This document shows positions 24,141 through 32,353 of a stretch of DNA of 37,671 nt, in pieces. Position 1 is the first letter of the stretch. Every line of letters starts with the position of its first letter. Position numbers and translations under genes: made by a program. Origin of the DNA: an uncultured Bacilli bacterium (lineage in GTDB: Bacteria; Bacillota_I; Bacilli_A; RF39; UBA660); NCBI GenBank assembly GCA_944358125.1, contig CALVQM010000003.1:1-37671 (forward strand), given 5' to 3'. The notes under the pieces are model-generated. The model did not search any database, was not told the DNA's origin, and saw only the letters and a list, made by a program, of their open reading frames with translations.

Positions 24141-25160
24141 TCATCCTATCTGTCGCTTTATTTCCTTAGCAATTTCATACGCTAATAGTGGTGGGACTGC
24201 ATTTCCAACTTGTTTATATTGACTAGTTTTAGATCCTAAAAATATAAAATCATCTGTAAAAGATTGTATTCTTGCCGATTCCCTAACTGTTGGAATTCTA
24301 TTTTCTCTATAGTGAAAGTAGTTTCTATGGCCAGTATCAATTGTATTTGATGGCTCATTTGAATTCATTCTTTGAAATGCTTTATTATATTTTCTTATTT
24401 TCCAATATTTTGCCGGAAGATTTGAAATTTTACCACCATCCGGAATCATATTAATTATTTTTATAGTTTGTTCTGTGTGTTTAGTAAATTCATTATTGTA
24501 TAATTTTATGTTATTTTCGCGCATTTTTTTTTGATATTCAGTATTTGCATCATGGGTGTATTCATTTTCTTTATCAGATAGGTCTGATATGGCTTCGTAT
24601 ACCCTTATTTTTTTTTCTTCTGTTTTTTTTGGAAAGCAAAATTTTTTCCCTTTTATTCCTACAAAAAAAACTCTATATCTGTTTTGTGGAACGCCAAAAT
24701 CAGCTGCGTTTAATAATTTATATTGTACATTATATCCTAATTTCGAAAATTTAGCAATAATGTCTTCTTTAAATTTTCCGTTATTTAATGTTAATAACCC
24801 TTTTACATTTTCTAAAACGAAAAACTCAGGGTTTAACATTTCTACGATTCTATAATATTGCAAATATAAATAATTTCTTTCGTCCCCTATGATACGTTTC
24901 CCAACGCTACTATAGCCTTGACATGGTGGACCCCCAATTATTCCTGCTATTTTTGTGTTTTTTAATTTAGAATTAATTAAATTAGAATCTAGATTTAAAA
25001 TATTGTCACAAATGGCAATAGCTTTTTTATGATTATAATTATAGGTTTTTATAGCATCCTCCCAGAAATCAATTGCCAATACCGGCTCAAACCCTGCCAT
25101 TTCAAATCCTTTACTTAATCCACCACATCCACAAAATAAGTCAATTATTTTATTATTCAT
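24141..25160 (-). CDS. DNA (cytosine-5) methyltransferase, second of a pair
   Basis: 339 residues with the full set of C5-methyltransferase motifs: 'DLFCGCGGLSKGFEMAGF' (motif I, 7-24), 'GGPPCQGYSS' with catalytic Cys80 (motif IV), 'LENVKGLL' (VI), 'GVPQNRYRVFFVGI' (VIII) and 'QYKQVGNAVPPLLAYEIA' (X). It methylates carbon 5 of a cytosine in a specific site. Its sequence is clearly related to the other methyltransferase of the operon, including the target-recognition segment before 'TIDTGHRNYF', so they probably arose by duplication and may modify opposite strands of one asymmetric site. Its ATG overlaps the end of the other methyltransferase gene by 8 bases (ATGAATAA). Confidence 0.95.
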   Translation of the reverse strand: MNNKIIDLFCGCGGLSKGFEMAGFEPVLAIDFWEDAIKTYNYNHKKAIAICDNILNLDSNLINSKLKNTKIAGIIGGPPCQGYSSVGKRIIGDERNYLYLQYYRIVEMLNPEFFVLENVKGLLTLNNGKFKEDIIAKFSKLGYNVQYKLLNAADFGVPQNRYRVFFVGIKGKKFCFPKKTEEKKIRVYEAISDLSDKENEYTHDANTEYQKKMRENNIKLYNNEFTKHTEQTIKIINMIPDGGKISNLPAKYWKIRKYNKAFQRMNSNEPSNTIDTGHRNYFHYRENRIPTVRESARIQSFTDDFIFLGSKTSQYKQVGNAVPPLLAYEIAKEIKRQIG

Positions 25161-26193
25161 GTTTTAATACCTCCTTTAGTTCTTCAGCAATTGCTTTTGC
25201 TAATAACGGAGGAACCGCATTGCCAACTTGTCTATATTGAGCAGTTCTGGAACCAAAAAAAACAAAATCATCTGGAAAAGATTGAATGCGAGCCGCTTCT
25301 CTAACTGTTGGAATTCTATTAAATATCGGATGAAAATAATTACTATGTGAATTACCCGTATCTATGGTTACCGAGATATCATCCTCATTTAGCCTTTTAT
25401 ATGCTGATGAATGTCTATTATTTCTTTGATTTTCAAATAATTTTTTAGGTATAGCGCTCCAATTTTCACCTTGCTTCACATACGATATTCTTTCCTGAAC
25501 TATAGATGATGGATATTTTACCAAATGATTATAAATTTCTCGATTATTTATCTTAGGGATAAATTTTAAATCATTTTTTGCTCTTTGTTCAAATTGATAT
25601 AAATCTCCAATCGCATCTTTTACAGTTACTTTTTTCTTTACTTTCTTTAATTTTTCGAAATCAAAGGTTGTCTCTTTTGTTATAACAAAAAAATTTCTTA
25701 AGCGTTTTTGTGGAACTCCAAAATCGGCTGCATTTAAAACTTTAAACGTCACATTATATCCTCTATCAGAAAAAATTTCTTGAATATTTTTCTTAGCATA
25801 GCCCTTATTTTCTGTAACAATTTCTTTTACATTTTCTATTACAATAGCTTTAGGATGTATTAAATCAACAAATTTTACAAATTCAAAGAATAATTTATTT
25901 CTAGGATCATCAGCTATTTTATTCCTGTTTGCCGAAGAAAAACCTTGGCAAGGTGGTCCACCGATGATTACGTCTATCTTCTCTACATTTTTAAGCTTTT
26001 TTTTGATTTCTTCTTTACTTATATTTAAGATGTCATAGCAACTTGCTTTCGCATTTTTAAAATTATTTTCGTATGTTTTTATAGCATCTATATTATTATC
26101 AATACCATAAACAATATTATATCCTGCCATTTCAAATCCTTTGCTTAAACCTCCACATCCACAGAATAAATCTAAAACATTATATTTTTTCAT
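25153..26193 (-). CDS. DNA (cytosine-5) methyltransferase, first of a pair
   Basis: 346 residues; motifs I ('DLFCGCGGLSKGFEMAGY'), IV ('GGPPCQGFSS' with catalytic Cys82), VI ('IENVKEIV'), VIII ('GVPQKRLRNFFVIT'), IX ('RIPTVREAARIQSFPDDF') and X ('QVGNAVPPLLAKAIA') are all present and in order. It is the first enzyme gene after the regulator, which would let modification start before restriction when the operon enters a new cell. Its ATG overlaps the regulator stop by 4 bases. It shares extended identical blocks with the second enzyme at both ends, while the middle differs more. Confidence 0.96.
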   Translation of the reverse strand: MKKYNVLDLFCGCGGLSKGFEMAGYNIVYGIDNNIDAIKTYENNFKNAKASCYDILNISKEEIKKKLKNVEKIDVIIGGPPCQGFSSANRNKIADDPRNKLFFEFVKFVDLIHPKAIVIENVKEIVTENKGYAKKNIQEIFSDRGYNVTFKVLNAADFGVPQKRLRNFFVITKETTFDFEKLKKVKKKVTVKDAIGDLYQFEQRAKNDLKFIPKINNREIYNHLVKYPSSIVQERISYVKQGENWSAIPKKLFENQRNNRHSSAYKRLNEDDISVTIDTGNSHSNYFHPIFNRIPTVREAARIQSFPDDFVFFGSRTAQYRQVGNAVPPLLAKAIAEELKEVLKHE

Positions 26194-26561
26194 TTTACAT
26201 CCTCCTTGTTTTCTTTACTATCTAAAGCTTTCTCCCACCCTGTTAATTCATTTCTTTTTATTTTTTCTCTAATGCATCTTTTTAAATTTTCGTTTGTTTT
26301 TATATATTCAACCATATCGTAAGGGACAAGGTTAACTCTGTTTTCTACGGCCAAGTCCATTAATTTATATACTTCACTTTCATTTAATTTAAGATTCTTT
26401 CCTATGCTTTTTAATATTTTAAAAGTCGGTACTCTTTTGTTTTTTTCTATATCATTCATATAGGCTGGCGATATATTGCAACTTATTGCTAGACTTCTTG
26501 ATGACATGTTTTTTTCTATTCTTTTATTTGTTATAAAATCACCTAAATTTAATTTTTTCAT
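26190..26561 (-). CDS. XRE-family regulator of the restriction-modification operon
   Basis: 123 residues. An HTH_3/XRE domain fills residues 5-62: 'LGDFITNKRIEKNMSSRSLAISCNISPAYMNDIEKNKRVPT' has the usual helix-turn-helix with 'SRSLA' and 'SPAYMNDIEK'. The C-terminal 60 residues are charged. Restriction-modification systems often carry such a controller (C protein) that delays restriction, but these are usually shorter (about 80 residues). As first gene of the operon it probably autoregulates the promoter at 26.6 kb. Start ATG with an AAAGGTG ribosome binding site; 4-base overlap with the next gene. Confidence 0.88.
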   Translation of the reverse strand: MKKLNLGDFITNKRIEKNMSSRSLAISCNISPAYMNDIEKNKRVPTFKILKSIGKNLKLNESEVYKLMDLAVENRVNLVPYDMVEYIKTNENLKRCIREKIKRNELTGWEKALDSKENKEDVK

Positions 26562-26599
26562 ATTTTCACCTTTGTTTACTATTAAGCTTATATGTTAAT

Positions 26600-26628
26600 A
26601 TAATACACTATAACTTTAATTTTTTCAA
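26600..26628 (-). promoter_or_regulatory. Sigma-A promoter of the restriction-modification operon
   Basis: TTGAAA (26623-26628), a 17-base spacer and TATTAT (26600-26605) on the minus strand, 38 bases before the regulator start codon. No clear palindromic C-box was found next to it. Confidence 0.7.
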
Positions 26629-26680
26629 CTATTTTTTAACATTTATTACTCAGTTTTTAATAATAATTTCATAATTTTTG

Positions 26681-26750
26681 GGATATAAAAAACCAGGATT
26701 TTTTGTTAAAATCCTAGTTTTTATAAAATAAAACCATAAGGTTTATATCC
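26681..26750. terminator. Bidirectional terminator downstream of tRNA-His, nested in a second inverted repeat
   Basis: AGGATTTT (26695-26702) pairs with AAAATCCT (26708-26715), extended by A/T pairs to about 15 bp (26688-26722), with A and T runs on both sides. Around it GGATATAAA (26681-26689) is exactly complementary to TTTATATCC (26742-26750). It ends the tRNA transcript and shields the restriction operon. Confidence 0.75.
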
Positions 26751-26757
26751 TAAAATA

Positions 26758-26834
26758 TGGGGCGAGATAAGGGAGTCGAACCCTTGCATAACAGAGCCAC
26801 AATCTGCCGTGTTAACCACTTCACCAATCCCGCC
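26758..26834 (-). tRNA. tRNA-His (GTG anticodon)
   Basis: On the minus strand the cloverleaf is complete: acceptor GCGGGAT with ATCTCGC (one G-U), the extra G at position -1 (26834) opposite C73 that identifies histidine tRNAs, D arm, anticodon GTG (26798-26800) in the loop TTGTGGC, T arm with GGTTCGACTC, and an encoded CCA (26758-26760). A promoter lies directly upstream. The gene's 3' end points toward the restriction island. Confidence 0.96.
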
Positions 26835-26848
26835 ATTTGAACATTATT

Positions 26849-26877
26849 AGAATATCAAACTTTTATAAAAAAATCAA
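26849..26877 (-). promoter_or_regulatory. Sigma-A promoter for tRNA-His
   Basis: TTGATT (26872-26877), a 17-base spacer and TATTCT (26849-26854) on the minus strand, 15 bases before the tRNA. Confidence 0.65.
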
Positions 26878-26928
26878 CTATTTTATGTATTTATTCCAAT
26901 ATTTTACTCATAATATTACAGATGTAAT

Positions 26929-28359
26929 ATGAAAAACACTAGTATTTGGATAAATAATCGAGAAAAAAGTAGTCAAACAATAAAACAAGATATGGAAGTA
27001 GATGTTTTAATTATTGGGGGAGGTATAACAGGATTATCTACTTTACTTGAACTTCAAAATAGTAATTTGAAGACTATTTTGGTTGAGAGAAATACGTGTG
27101 GTTATGGTGTAACTTTTAGAAGTACGGCTAAAATTACTTACTTGCAAGAACAAATATTCATGAATATTCGAAAAACTAGTTATGAGAATGCATTGTTATA
27201 TCTAGCTAGTCAAATTGATGCGGTAAATTGGCTTAAAAATATAGTTCATAGTTACCATATTGATTGCGATTTGAAAAAAGTATCTTCTTATCTATTTACT
27301 AATGAAGAAGAAAATGTAGCAAAATTAGAAGCTGAATATAATTTTTTATCCCAAAATCATGTAAAGGTCAAGAAAACTAAATTAGAGGGAATCAATAATA
27401 TTCTTGCTTTACAAGTTGATGATTCCTATACTTTTCATCCTTTAAAATATATTAATCATCTTAAAGCAATGTTTAGTGATTCTATTTATGAAAATTCTAA
27501 AGTTACTAAAATAGATAAAAAAGATGGCTATTATTATTCTTCTGTAAATAACTTGCAAATTAAAAGTAAATATGTAGTACTCGCTTCTCATTATCCTTAT
27601 TTTTTAATTCCCTTTTTAATGCCATTTAAAAGTCATGTTGAAACTTCTTATATTGGCGCTAAAAGGGTTAAACAATGTTTGGATATTAGTGCGATAAATA
27701 TTGATAAACCTTGTATATCGATGCGTTATTATGATGACGGTAACAATTGTTATTTAATTTATTTATATCAATCTTTTGCAACTTGCAATATTAAAAGTAT
27801 TAAAGATAATTTTGATGAGTTAAAGAAACTGCAAAAGTTTGACTATATGTGGAGTAATAAAGATATTATTACCAATGATTATATTCCCTATATAGGATGT
27901 ATTTATAAAAACGATGATACTTTTTTAATAGCTACTGGTTATAATACTTGGGGTATGACGAATGGGACTTTAGCTGGTAAAATACTAGCTGATATCATTC
28001 TAAAAAAAGACAATCTTTATATTTCTTTGTTTGATCCTCACCGTCACATTAATTTAAATAAAATTGTAAGATTGCCAATTGATCTTGGATGCAATCTAAA
28101 AGCTATAATTAAAAGTAGTAAAGGAAATGTTAATAACTCTAAAGTTATCTACACAAAAAAAGATGGAAGAAATGTTGCTATATATAAAGATGAAAAAGAA
28201 GTGGAACATATTGTTTTAAATAAATGCCCGCATATGAAGTGTGGATTAGTTTTTAACGAGGTTGAAAAGACTTGGGATTGCCTATGTCATGGTTCTCGTT
28301 TTACACTTGATGGTAAATGTATAGAGGGTCCTAGTTATTTTGATATTAGTTTTAAATAA
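26929..28359 (+). CDS. FAD-dependent oxidoreductase with C-terminal Rieske 2Fe-2S domain
   Basis: 476 residues. A DAO-type FAD fold starts with 'VDVLIIGGGITGLST' (GxGxxG-type, about 24-38), followed by 'RNTCGYGVTFRSTAKIT', and ends with 'FLIATGYNTWGMTNGTLAG'. The C-terminal Rieske domain has ligands Cys433 and His435 ('CPHMKC') and Cys451 and His454 ('CLCHGSRF'). This is the arrangement of B. subtilis YhfW-like proteins; the substrate is unknown. No strong ribosome binding site precedes the ATG and the promoter is unclear. A strong terminator follows. Confidence 0.9.
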   Translation: MKNTSIWINNREKSSQTIKQDMEVDVLIIGGGITGLSTLLELQNSNLKTILVERNTCGYGVTFRSTAKITYLQEQIFMNIRKTSYENALLYLASQIDAVNWLKNIVHSYHIDCDLKKVSSYLFTNEEENVAKLEAEYNFLSQNHVKVKKTKLEGINNILALQVDDSYTFHPLKYINHLKAMFSDSIYENSKVTKIDKKDGYYYSSVNNLQIKSKYVVLASHYPYFLIPFLMPFKSHVETSYIGAKRVKQCLDISAINIDKPCISMRYYDDGNNCYLIYLYQSFATCNIKSIKDNFDELKKLQKFDYMWSNKDIITNDYIPYIGCIYKNDDTFLIATGYNTWGMTNGTLAGKILADIILKKDNLYISLFDPHRHINLNKIVRLPIDLGCNLKAIIKSSKGNVNNSKVIYTKKDGRNVAIYKDEKEVEHIVLNKCPHMKCGLVFNEVEKTWDCLCHGSRFTLDGKCIEGPSYFDISFK

Positions 28360-28383
28360 AATTGTGTTATAATTATTTTAAGT

Positions 28384-28418
28384 GCTAGTAAAGACTTGTG
28401 TTTTTGCTAGCTTTTTTT
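28384..28418 (+). terminator. Intrinsic terminator between the Rieske and DUF2075 genes
   Basis: GCTAGTAAAGAC-TTGT-GTTTTTGCTAGC makes a 12-bp stem (with G-U pairs) followed by seven T. A TATAAT sequence lies about 15 bases before it, so it could also act as an attenuator in the leader of the next gene. Confidence 0.85.
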
Positions 28419-28435
28419 ATAGGAAGTGAAGTTAA

Positions 28436-30292
28436 GTGATAATATTTTCGTGTCTTAAAAAAGAATTTGATTTATATGTAAAAGAAGGTATCATTAGTAA
28501 TAAGGTTTATGATGCTTATAAAGAAAAAATGGGTAAAAAAACAAAACTAAATCAAATTAAATCATGGGCTAATAGTTTACCTATGATGAGTTTTATATTG
28601 CAAGATTTACCTGATAATACTGGTATTAGTATTGAATTTAATATTCCTTTAACAAGTAAAAGAATTGATTTGGTAGTTAGTGGATATAATTTGAATCGCG
28701 AACCAGTTCTTCTTTTATTTGAACTTAAGCAGTGGGAAGTTATAAATGATGTTGCAAGTGAAGATGCAGTTATTAAAACAATAATTTCTAATAAAGAAAA
28801 GATTTCTTTACATCCTTCTTATCAAGTTCTGTGTTATGCTGAATTACTTTTAAATTACAATAAGTATATTGAAGAGAGTCATGTTCATGTTATTCCCCTT
28901 GTTTACTTACATAATTATTCTTTTAATAATGATGACCCCTTATTACTTAATAAATTTAAAAAATATTATACGAATGCTCCTATATATGGAAGTAACGATA
29001 AATATATGCTTCGAGCTATTGTAAATCACTATATTAAATTTGGAGATGATTTAAAATTAATAGAATATATTGATAATAGTGAAGTAAAGCCTAACAAAAA
29101 GTTATTGGATGCTATTGATAAAATGATCCAAGATAAAAAGGAATATACTTTACTTGATGAACAAAAAGTTATTGCGGAAGCTATAAAATGGGAAGCTAAA
29201 CAAGCATTCACTAATAATCAAAAAAGCGTTGTTATTGTGAGTGGTGGTCCCGGAACAGGTAAATCAGTACTTGCTATTAATTTGCTTGGGGAATTACTAA
29301 AATTAGGACTAATGGGTGCTTATGTTTCTAAAAATATGGCTCCTAGAAAGGTTTATAAAAATAGTTTGGTTTATAATAATGAAGTTAGTATTCATGAATT
29401 ATTTAAAAGTTTAGGTTATTTTTTTCGTGATCAAGAAAATAAATATGATTTTTTACTTGTAGATGAAGCGCATAGATTACAAGAAAAATCAGGTGTTCAT
29501 TATAATATTGGAGAAAATCAAATTAAAGAGATTATCCATGCTTCTAAACTTACTGTTTTTTTTGTTGATGAAGCTCAAATGGTTACTTTAAAGGATATTG
29601 GCACAATTAGTAATATAAAATATTTTGCTAAATTGGCGCATGCTAAAATATTAGAATATGAACTTACTAGTCAATTTCGGTGTAATGGAAGTGATTCTTA
29701 TTTAGATTTTGTTGAACATTTTTTATATAATAAAAAAGGAAGCTGTAAATTTCATTTTGATTTCCAGGTTCTTGATTCACCTAATGAATTAAGAGATTTG
29801 ATAAAGCTTAAAAATACTCATAATAACGCAAGGTTAGTTGCAGGTTTTTGTTGGAGGAGAGATGCACAGCAAGCGGATAATCAAGAGTTTATGGATATTA
29901 AAATTGGAGATTTTGAAGCTAGTTGGAATTTAAAACATGGGGAGCCATTTGCTACCAGAAAAAGTGCCATTAATGAGGTTGGTTGTATTCACAATGTTCA
30001 AGGATTAGAATTTGATTATATTGGCGTAATTATTGGGCCTGATTTGAAATACGAAAATAGAAAAGTAGTTGCTGATTATAAGAAGCGCGCTAATACAGAG
30101 AAATCATTATATGGACTTTATGTTTTAATGAAGCAAGATAAGGAATATTATGAACGTCTTGCTGATAAAATTATTCGTAATACTTACCGCGTCCTTTTAA
30201 CTAGAGGAATTAAGGGTTGCTATGTTTATGCCTGTGATCATAAATTAAATGAACATTTAAAGAAAATAGTAGAAAATAATTTTATTTCTTAA
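28436..30292 (+). CDS. DUF2075-type helicase/ATPase with N-terminal nuclease-like domain
   Basis: 618 residues from a GTG start with an AGGAAGTG ribosome binding site. Residues 65-100 have a PD-(D/E)xK-like pattern: Asp78 in 'RIDLVV' and Glu96-x-Lys98 in 'LFELKQW'. The ATPase part has Walker A 'SGGPGTGKS' (269-277), 'LLVDEAHRLQ', 'VFFVDEAQMV', 'LTSQFRCNG', 'VQGLEFDYIGVIIG' and 'VLLTRGIKGCYVY', which is the DUF2075/superfamily-1-like set. Similar proteins are scattered among bacterial defence and DNA-repair genes, but the function is not established. It stands alone between two terminators. Confidence 0.85.
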   Translation: MIIFSCLKKEFDLYVKEGIISNKVYDAYKEKMGKKTKLNQIKSWANSLPMMSFILQDLPDNTGISIEFNIPLTSKRIDLVVSGYNLNREPVLLLFELKQWEVINDVASEDAVIKTIISNKEKISLHPSYQVLCYAELLLNYNKYIEESHVHVIPLVYLHNYSFNNDDPLLLNKFKKYYTNAPIYGSNDKYMLRAIVNHYIKFGDDLKLIEYIDNSEVKPNKKLLDAIDKMIQDKKEYTLLDEQKVIAEAIKWEAKQAFTNNQKSVVIVSGGPGTGKSVLAINLLGELLKLGLMGAYVSKNMAPRKVYKNSLVYNNEVSIHELFKSLGYFFRDQENKYDFLLVDEAHRLQEKSGVHYNIGENQIKEIIHASKLTVFFVDEAQMVTLKDIGTISNIKYFAKLAHAKILEYELTSQFRCNGSDSYLDFVEHFLYNKKGSCKFHFDFQVLDSPNELRDLIKLKNTHNNARLVAGFCWRRDAQQADNQEFMDIKIGDFEASWNLKHGEPFATRKSAINEVGCIHNVQGLEFDYIGVIIGPDLKYENRKVVADYKKRANTEKSLYGLYVLMKQDKEYYERLADKIIRNTYRVLLTRGIKGCYVYACDHKLNEHLKKIVENNFIS

Positions 30293-30299
30293 TTTAAAA

Positions 30300-30320
30300 A
30301 AATGCAAAATTATTGCATTT
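30300..30320. terminator. Bidirectional terminator between convergent genes
   Basis: AAATGCAA (30300-30307) and TTGCATTT (30313-30320) pair with a 5-base loop, with A-run and T-run on the outside. It serves the DUF2075 gene on the plus strand and the dehydrogenase-like gene on the minus strand, whose stop codon is in the stem. Confidence 0.75.
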
Positions 30321-31374
30321 CATAAGTTCTTTTATAGGTTGCTTCTTTTAAATCACAAGTTGGTATAAATCCAGGAGGTGCTAGAATAACATCAGGAATT
30401 CTATTTACAATATCAGCACAAGTAAGTTTTACCGTATCTGGTTTATTAATAGTTAAGGTAGTATTTGGTTCACCATAAATAGTCCATTCGTTTTTATCAT
30501 ATTCATTTTCACTATAAATTTTACCAATACATTCAGCTTCAATTATTATTCCTTCTTTTGTTTCTAGAGTCGTTATAGCACTCATACCAGTCGCATAGCC
30601 TTTTTGGATATTCATATTTAGAGTGTTACTAAATAAGTCTTCAGTGCTTGTTGTAGGAACACACTTTTGCGTTATTCTAATTGGGGTTAATTGCATTTTA
30701 TCTGCTATCCAACTAGCGGCATTCCACATGTAGGAAGCATTAAATTTTCTTTCCATTATTAGTTTGTGTCTTTCTTCATCACTTATATTATCCGAAGAAG
30801 CAATAGTAGCAGTAAATTCTTCTATTGATAATCCTGCACCATGAGCTTTAGCTAGAGCTAGACCATAATCTTCGACATTATAAGAGCTACTTCCTTTTAT
30901 TTTTGTAATATTATGCGTAGAAGCGGCTAAATTAGTTATTAAATTACCCCAAAAGATATCTTGATATCCACAACCTGTAATAGTTACACCATAGGATTTG
31001 GCTAGAATATTTAATTCTTTATAAAGAGTAGGATTGGAGCTTTCGGCATAAAAACATTCTTCAGCACTCGTAATAACATTTACGCCATTCATGATACACG
31101 TTCTTATTACACCTTCTATATCATTTAAATAACTTAATGTTGTAATAACAGCAATATCTGGTTTGGTATCTTTTAGTAAGGTATCTAGTTTTTGGGCATC
31201 ATTAATAATAATTTCTTTAGAATCAGTCCCTATAATTTTGCCGATATCATTTCCTATAATATCTTTGTTTATATCAACTGCCCCAACTACAATTCCTCCT
31301 AAATCATAAATATATTTCATAATATATTTACTCATTTTTCCACAACCAATTTGAAATACTCTAATTTGTTTCAT
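30310..31374 (-). CDS. 2,4-diaminopentanoate dehydrogenase-like NAD(P)-dependent oxidoreductase
   Basis: 354 residues. A Rossmann fold opens with '[17 protein letters not shown]' and '[21 protein letters not shown]', as in the dihydrodipicolinate reductase superfamily and in Ord, the 2,4-diaminopentanoate dehydrogenase of ornithine fermentation. '[15 protein letters not shown]' and '[15 protein letters not shown]' follow the same family order. No other ornithine-degradation genes (orr, oraS/oraE) are in view, so the true substrate is open. Its start overlaps the end of the Clp-like gene by 14 bases, so the two are expressed together, an unusual pairing. Confidence 0.78.
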   Translation of the reverse strand: MKQIRVFQIGCGKMSKYIMKYIYDLGGIVVGAVDINKDIIGNDIGKIIGTDSKEIIINDAQKLDTLLKDTKPDIAVITTLSYLNDIEGVIRTCIMNGVNVITSAEECFYAESSNPTLYKELNILAKSYGVTITGCGYQDIFWGNLITNLAASTHNITKIKGSSSYNVEDYGLALAKAHGAGLSIEEFTATIASSDNISDEERHKLIMERKFNASYMWNAASWIADKMQLTPIRITQKCVPTTSTEDLFSNTLNMNIQKGYATGMSAITTLETKEGIIIEAECIGKIYSENEYDKNEWTIYGEPNTTLTINKPDTVKLTCADIVNRIPDVILAPPGFIPTCDLKEATYKRTYEMQ

Positions 31375-32275
31375 TTAAATCAACCCCTTCTTCTCTTATC
31401 ATATCTTTAAATTCTACTTTAAAACTTTCAATAGCTTTTAATCTTGCATCATCATAAATATTTTTGGCATTACATATAGCTTTATAAAAATGTTTTAAAG
31501 TTACGTTTTTTTTATTATCATATAAAGCAAAAGTAAAAGCATTAGATACAATGGTTAAACAAATATCTGGATAACGGGAAGCAATTTCATAAACTCTTTT
31601 GTACTCATCAGTCATTTCTACAATAAAACGCATTATTTTTTCTTTTACAAAATCGGTATATTCACATTTTACACCGGTAGTTGCTTCTATTTTAGGAAGA
31701 GTTCCCATTAAAATTTGGACTGTTGTATCTTTATCGGTTTCTAGGACTTCAATTTTTTGGAAACGTCTTAAAAAAGCTCGATCTCTTAAAATGTAGTGTT
31801 CATATTCTTCAGTAGTAGTAGCACCAATCATTTTGATTGTTCCACGATCCAGGCCAGCTTTTAACATATTAGCAAAGTCCATTCCGCCATCTTTATTTAC
31901 TAATAAATGAGTTTCATCAATAAAAATGATAGTATCTTTTTTCTTTGCTAATTCTCTTACTAATAAGTCAATACGATTTTCTTGACCTATTTCGCTTGAA
32001 GTACTGCCAATTAAACTAGAAATATTAATTTTAATTATTTGATAATTTAATAAAACATCGGGAACGTAACCTTTAATGATACGGTAAGCTAAACCCTCGA
32101 CAATGGCTGTTTTACCTATTCCTGGTTTACCTACTAAAAGAGCACTTTTTTCCGGAGTTAAAAGAGCTAAAATCACTTGCTTGATTTCACTGTCTCTTCC
32201 TATGGCGGGGTCAGTAATATACTCTTTTTCTGTTAAATTCTCACCGTAACGCTCTAACATACTAATTTCTTCCAT
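31361..32275 (-). CDS. Single-domain Clp D1-type AAA+ ATPase
   Basis: 304 residues equal to just the first AAA+ domain of ClpA/ClpB/ClpC. Present are '[14 protein letters not shown]' (22-35), Walker A 'GKPGIGKT' (49-56), Walker B '[11 protein letters not shown]' near 118, sensor 1 '[13 protein letters not shown]' and the arginine-finger segment '[13 protein letters not shown]'. There is no N domain, no M domain, no second AAA+ ring and no ClpP-docking loop. The ATPase residues are intact. Start ATG has AGGTGA upstream and a TATAAT box follows the dfx terminator. It is coupled to the dehydrogenase-like gene. It is probably a substrate-specific remodeller; its client is unknown. Confidence 0.85.
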   Translation of the reverse strand: MEEISMLERYGENLTEKEYITDPAIGRDSEIKQVILALLTPEKSALLVGKPGIGKTAIVEGLAYRIIKGYVPDVLLNYQIIKINISSLIGSTSSEIGQENRIDLLVRELAKKKDTIIFIDETHLLVNKDGGMDFANMLKAGLDRGTIKMIGATTTEEYEHYILRDRAFLRRFQKIEVLETDKDTTVQILMGTLPKIEATTGVKCEYTDFVKEKIMRFIVEMTDEYKRVYEIASRYPDICLTIVSNAFTFALYDNKKNVTLKHFYKAICNAKNIYDDARLKAIESFKVEFKDMIREEGVDLNETN

Positions 32276-32316
32276 ATTATGATCACCTATTCTATTTTTA
32301 TTATATCATTTTTTCT

Positions 32317-32348
32317 GAAAAATAAAAAGCAAATCATAAGCGATTTAC
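32317..32348 (-). terminator. Intrinsic terminator after the superoxide reductase gene
   Basis: GCAAATC (32329-32335) pairs with GATTTAC (32342-32348), one G-U, and on the minus strand is followed by TTTTTATTTTT. Confidence 0.7.
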
Positions 32349-32353
32349 TTTAA

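Noticed and set aside
24545-24855. Overlapping 69- and 99-residue frames antisense to the methyltransferase
   Set aside because: Low-complexity hydrophobic translations typical of the reverse strand of AT-rich genes, while the minus strand carries a complete methyltransferase.
26758-26834. Duplicate tRNA 3' end marking an attachment site of the restriction island
   Set aside because: No second copy of the GGGGCGAGATAA segment was found near the far end of the island.
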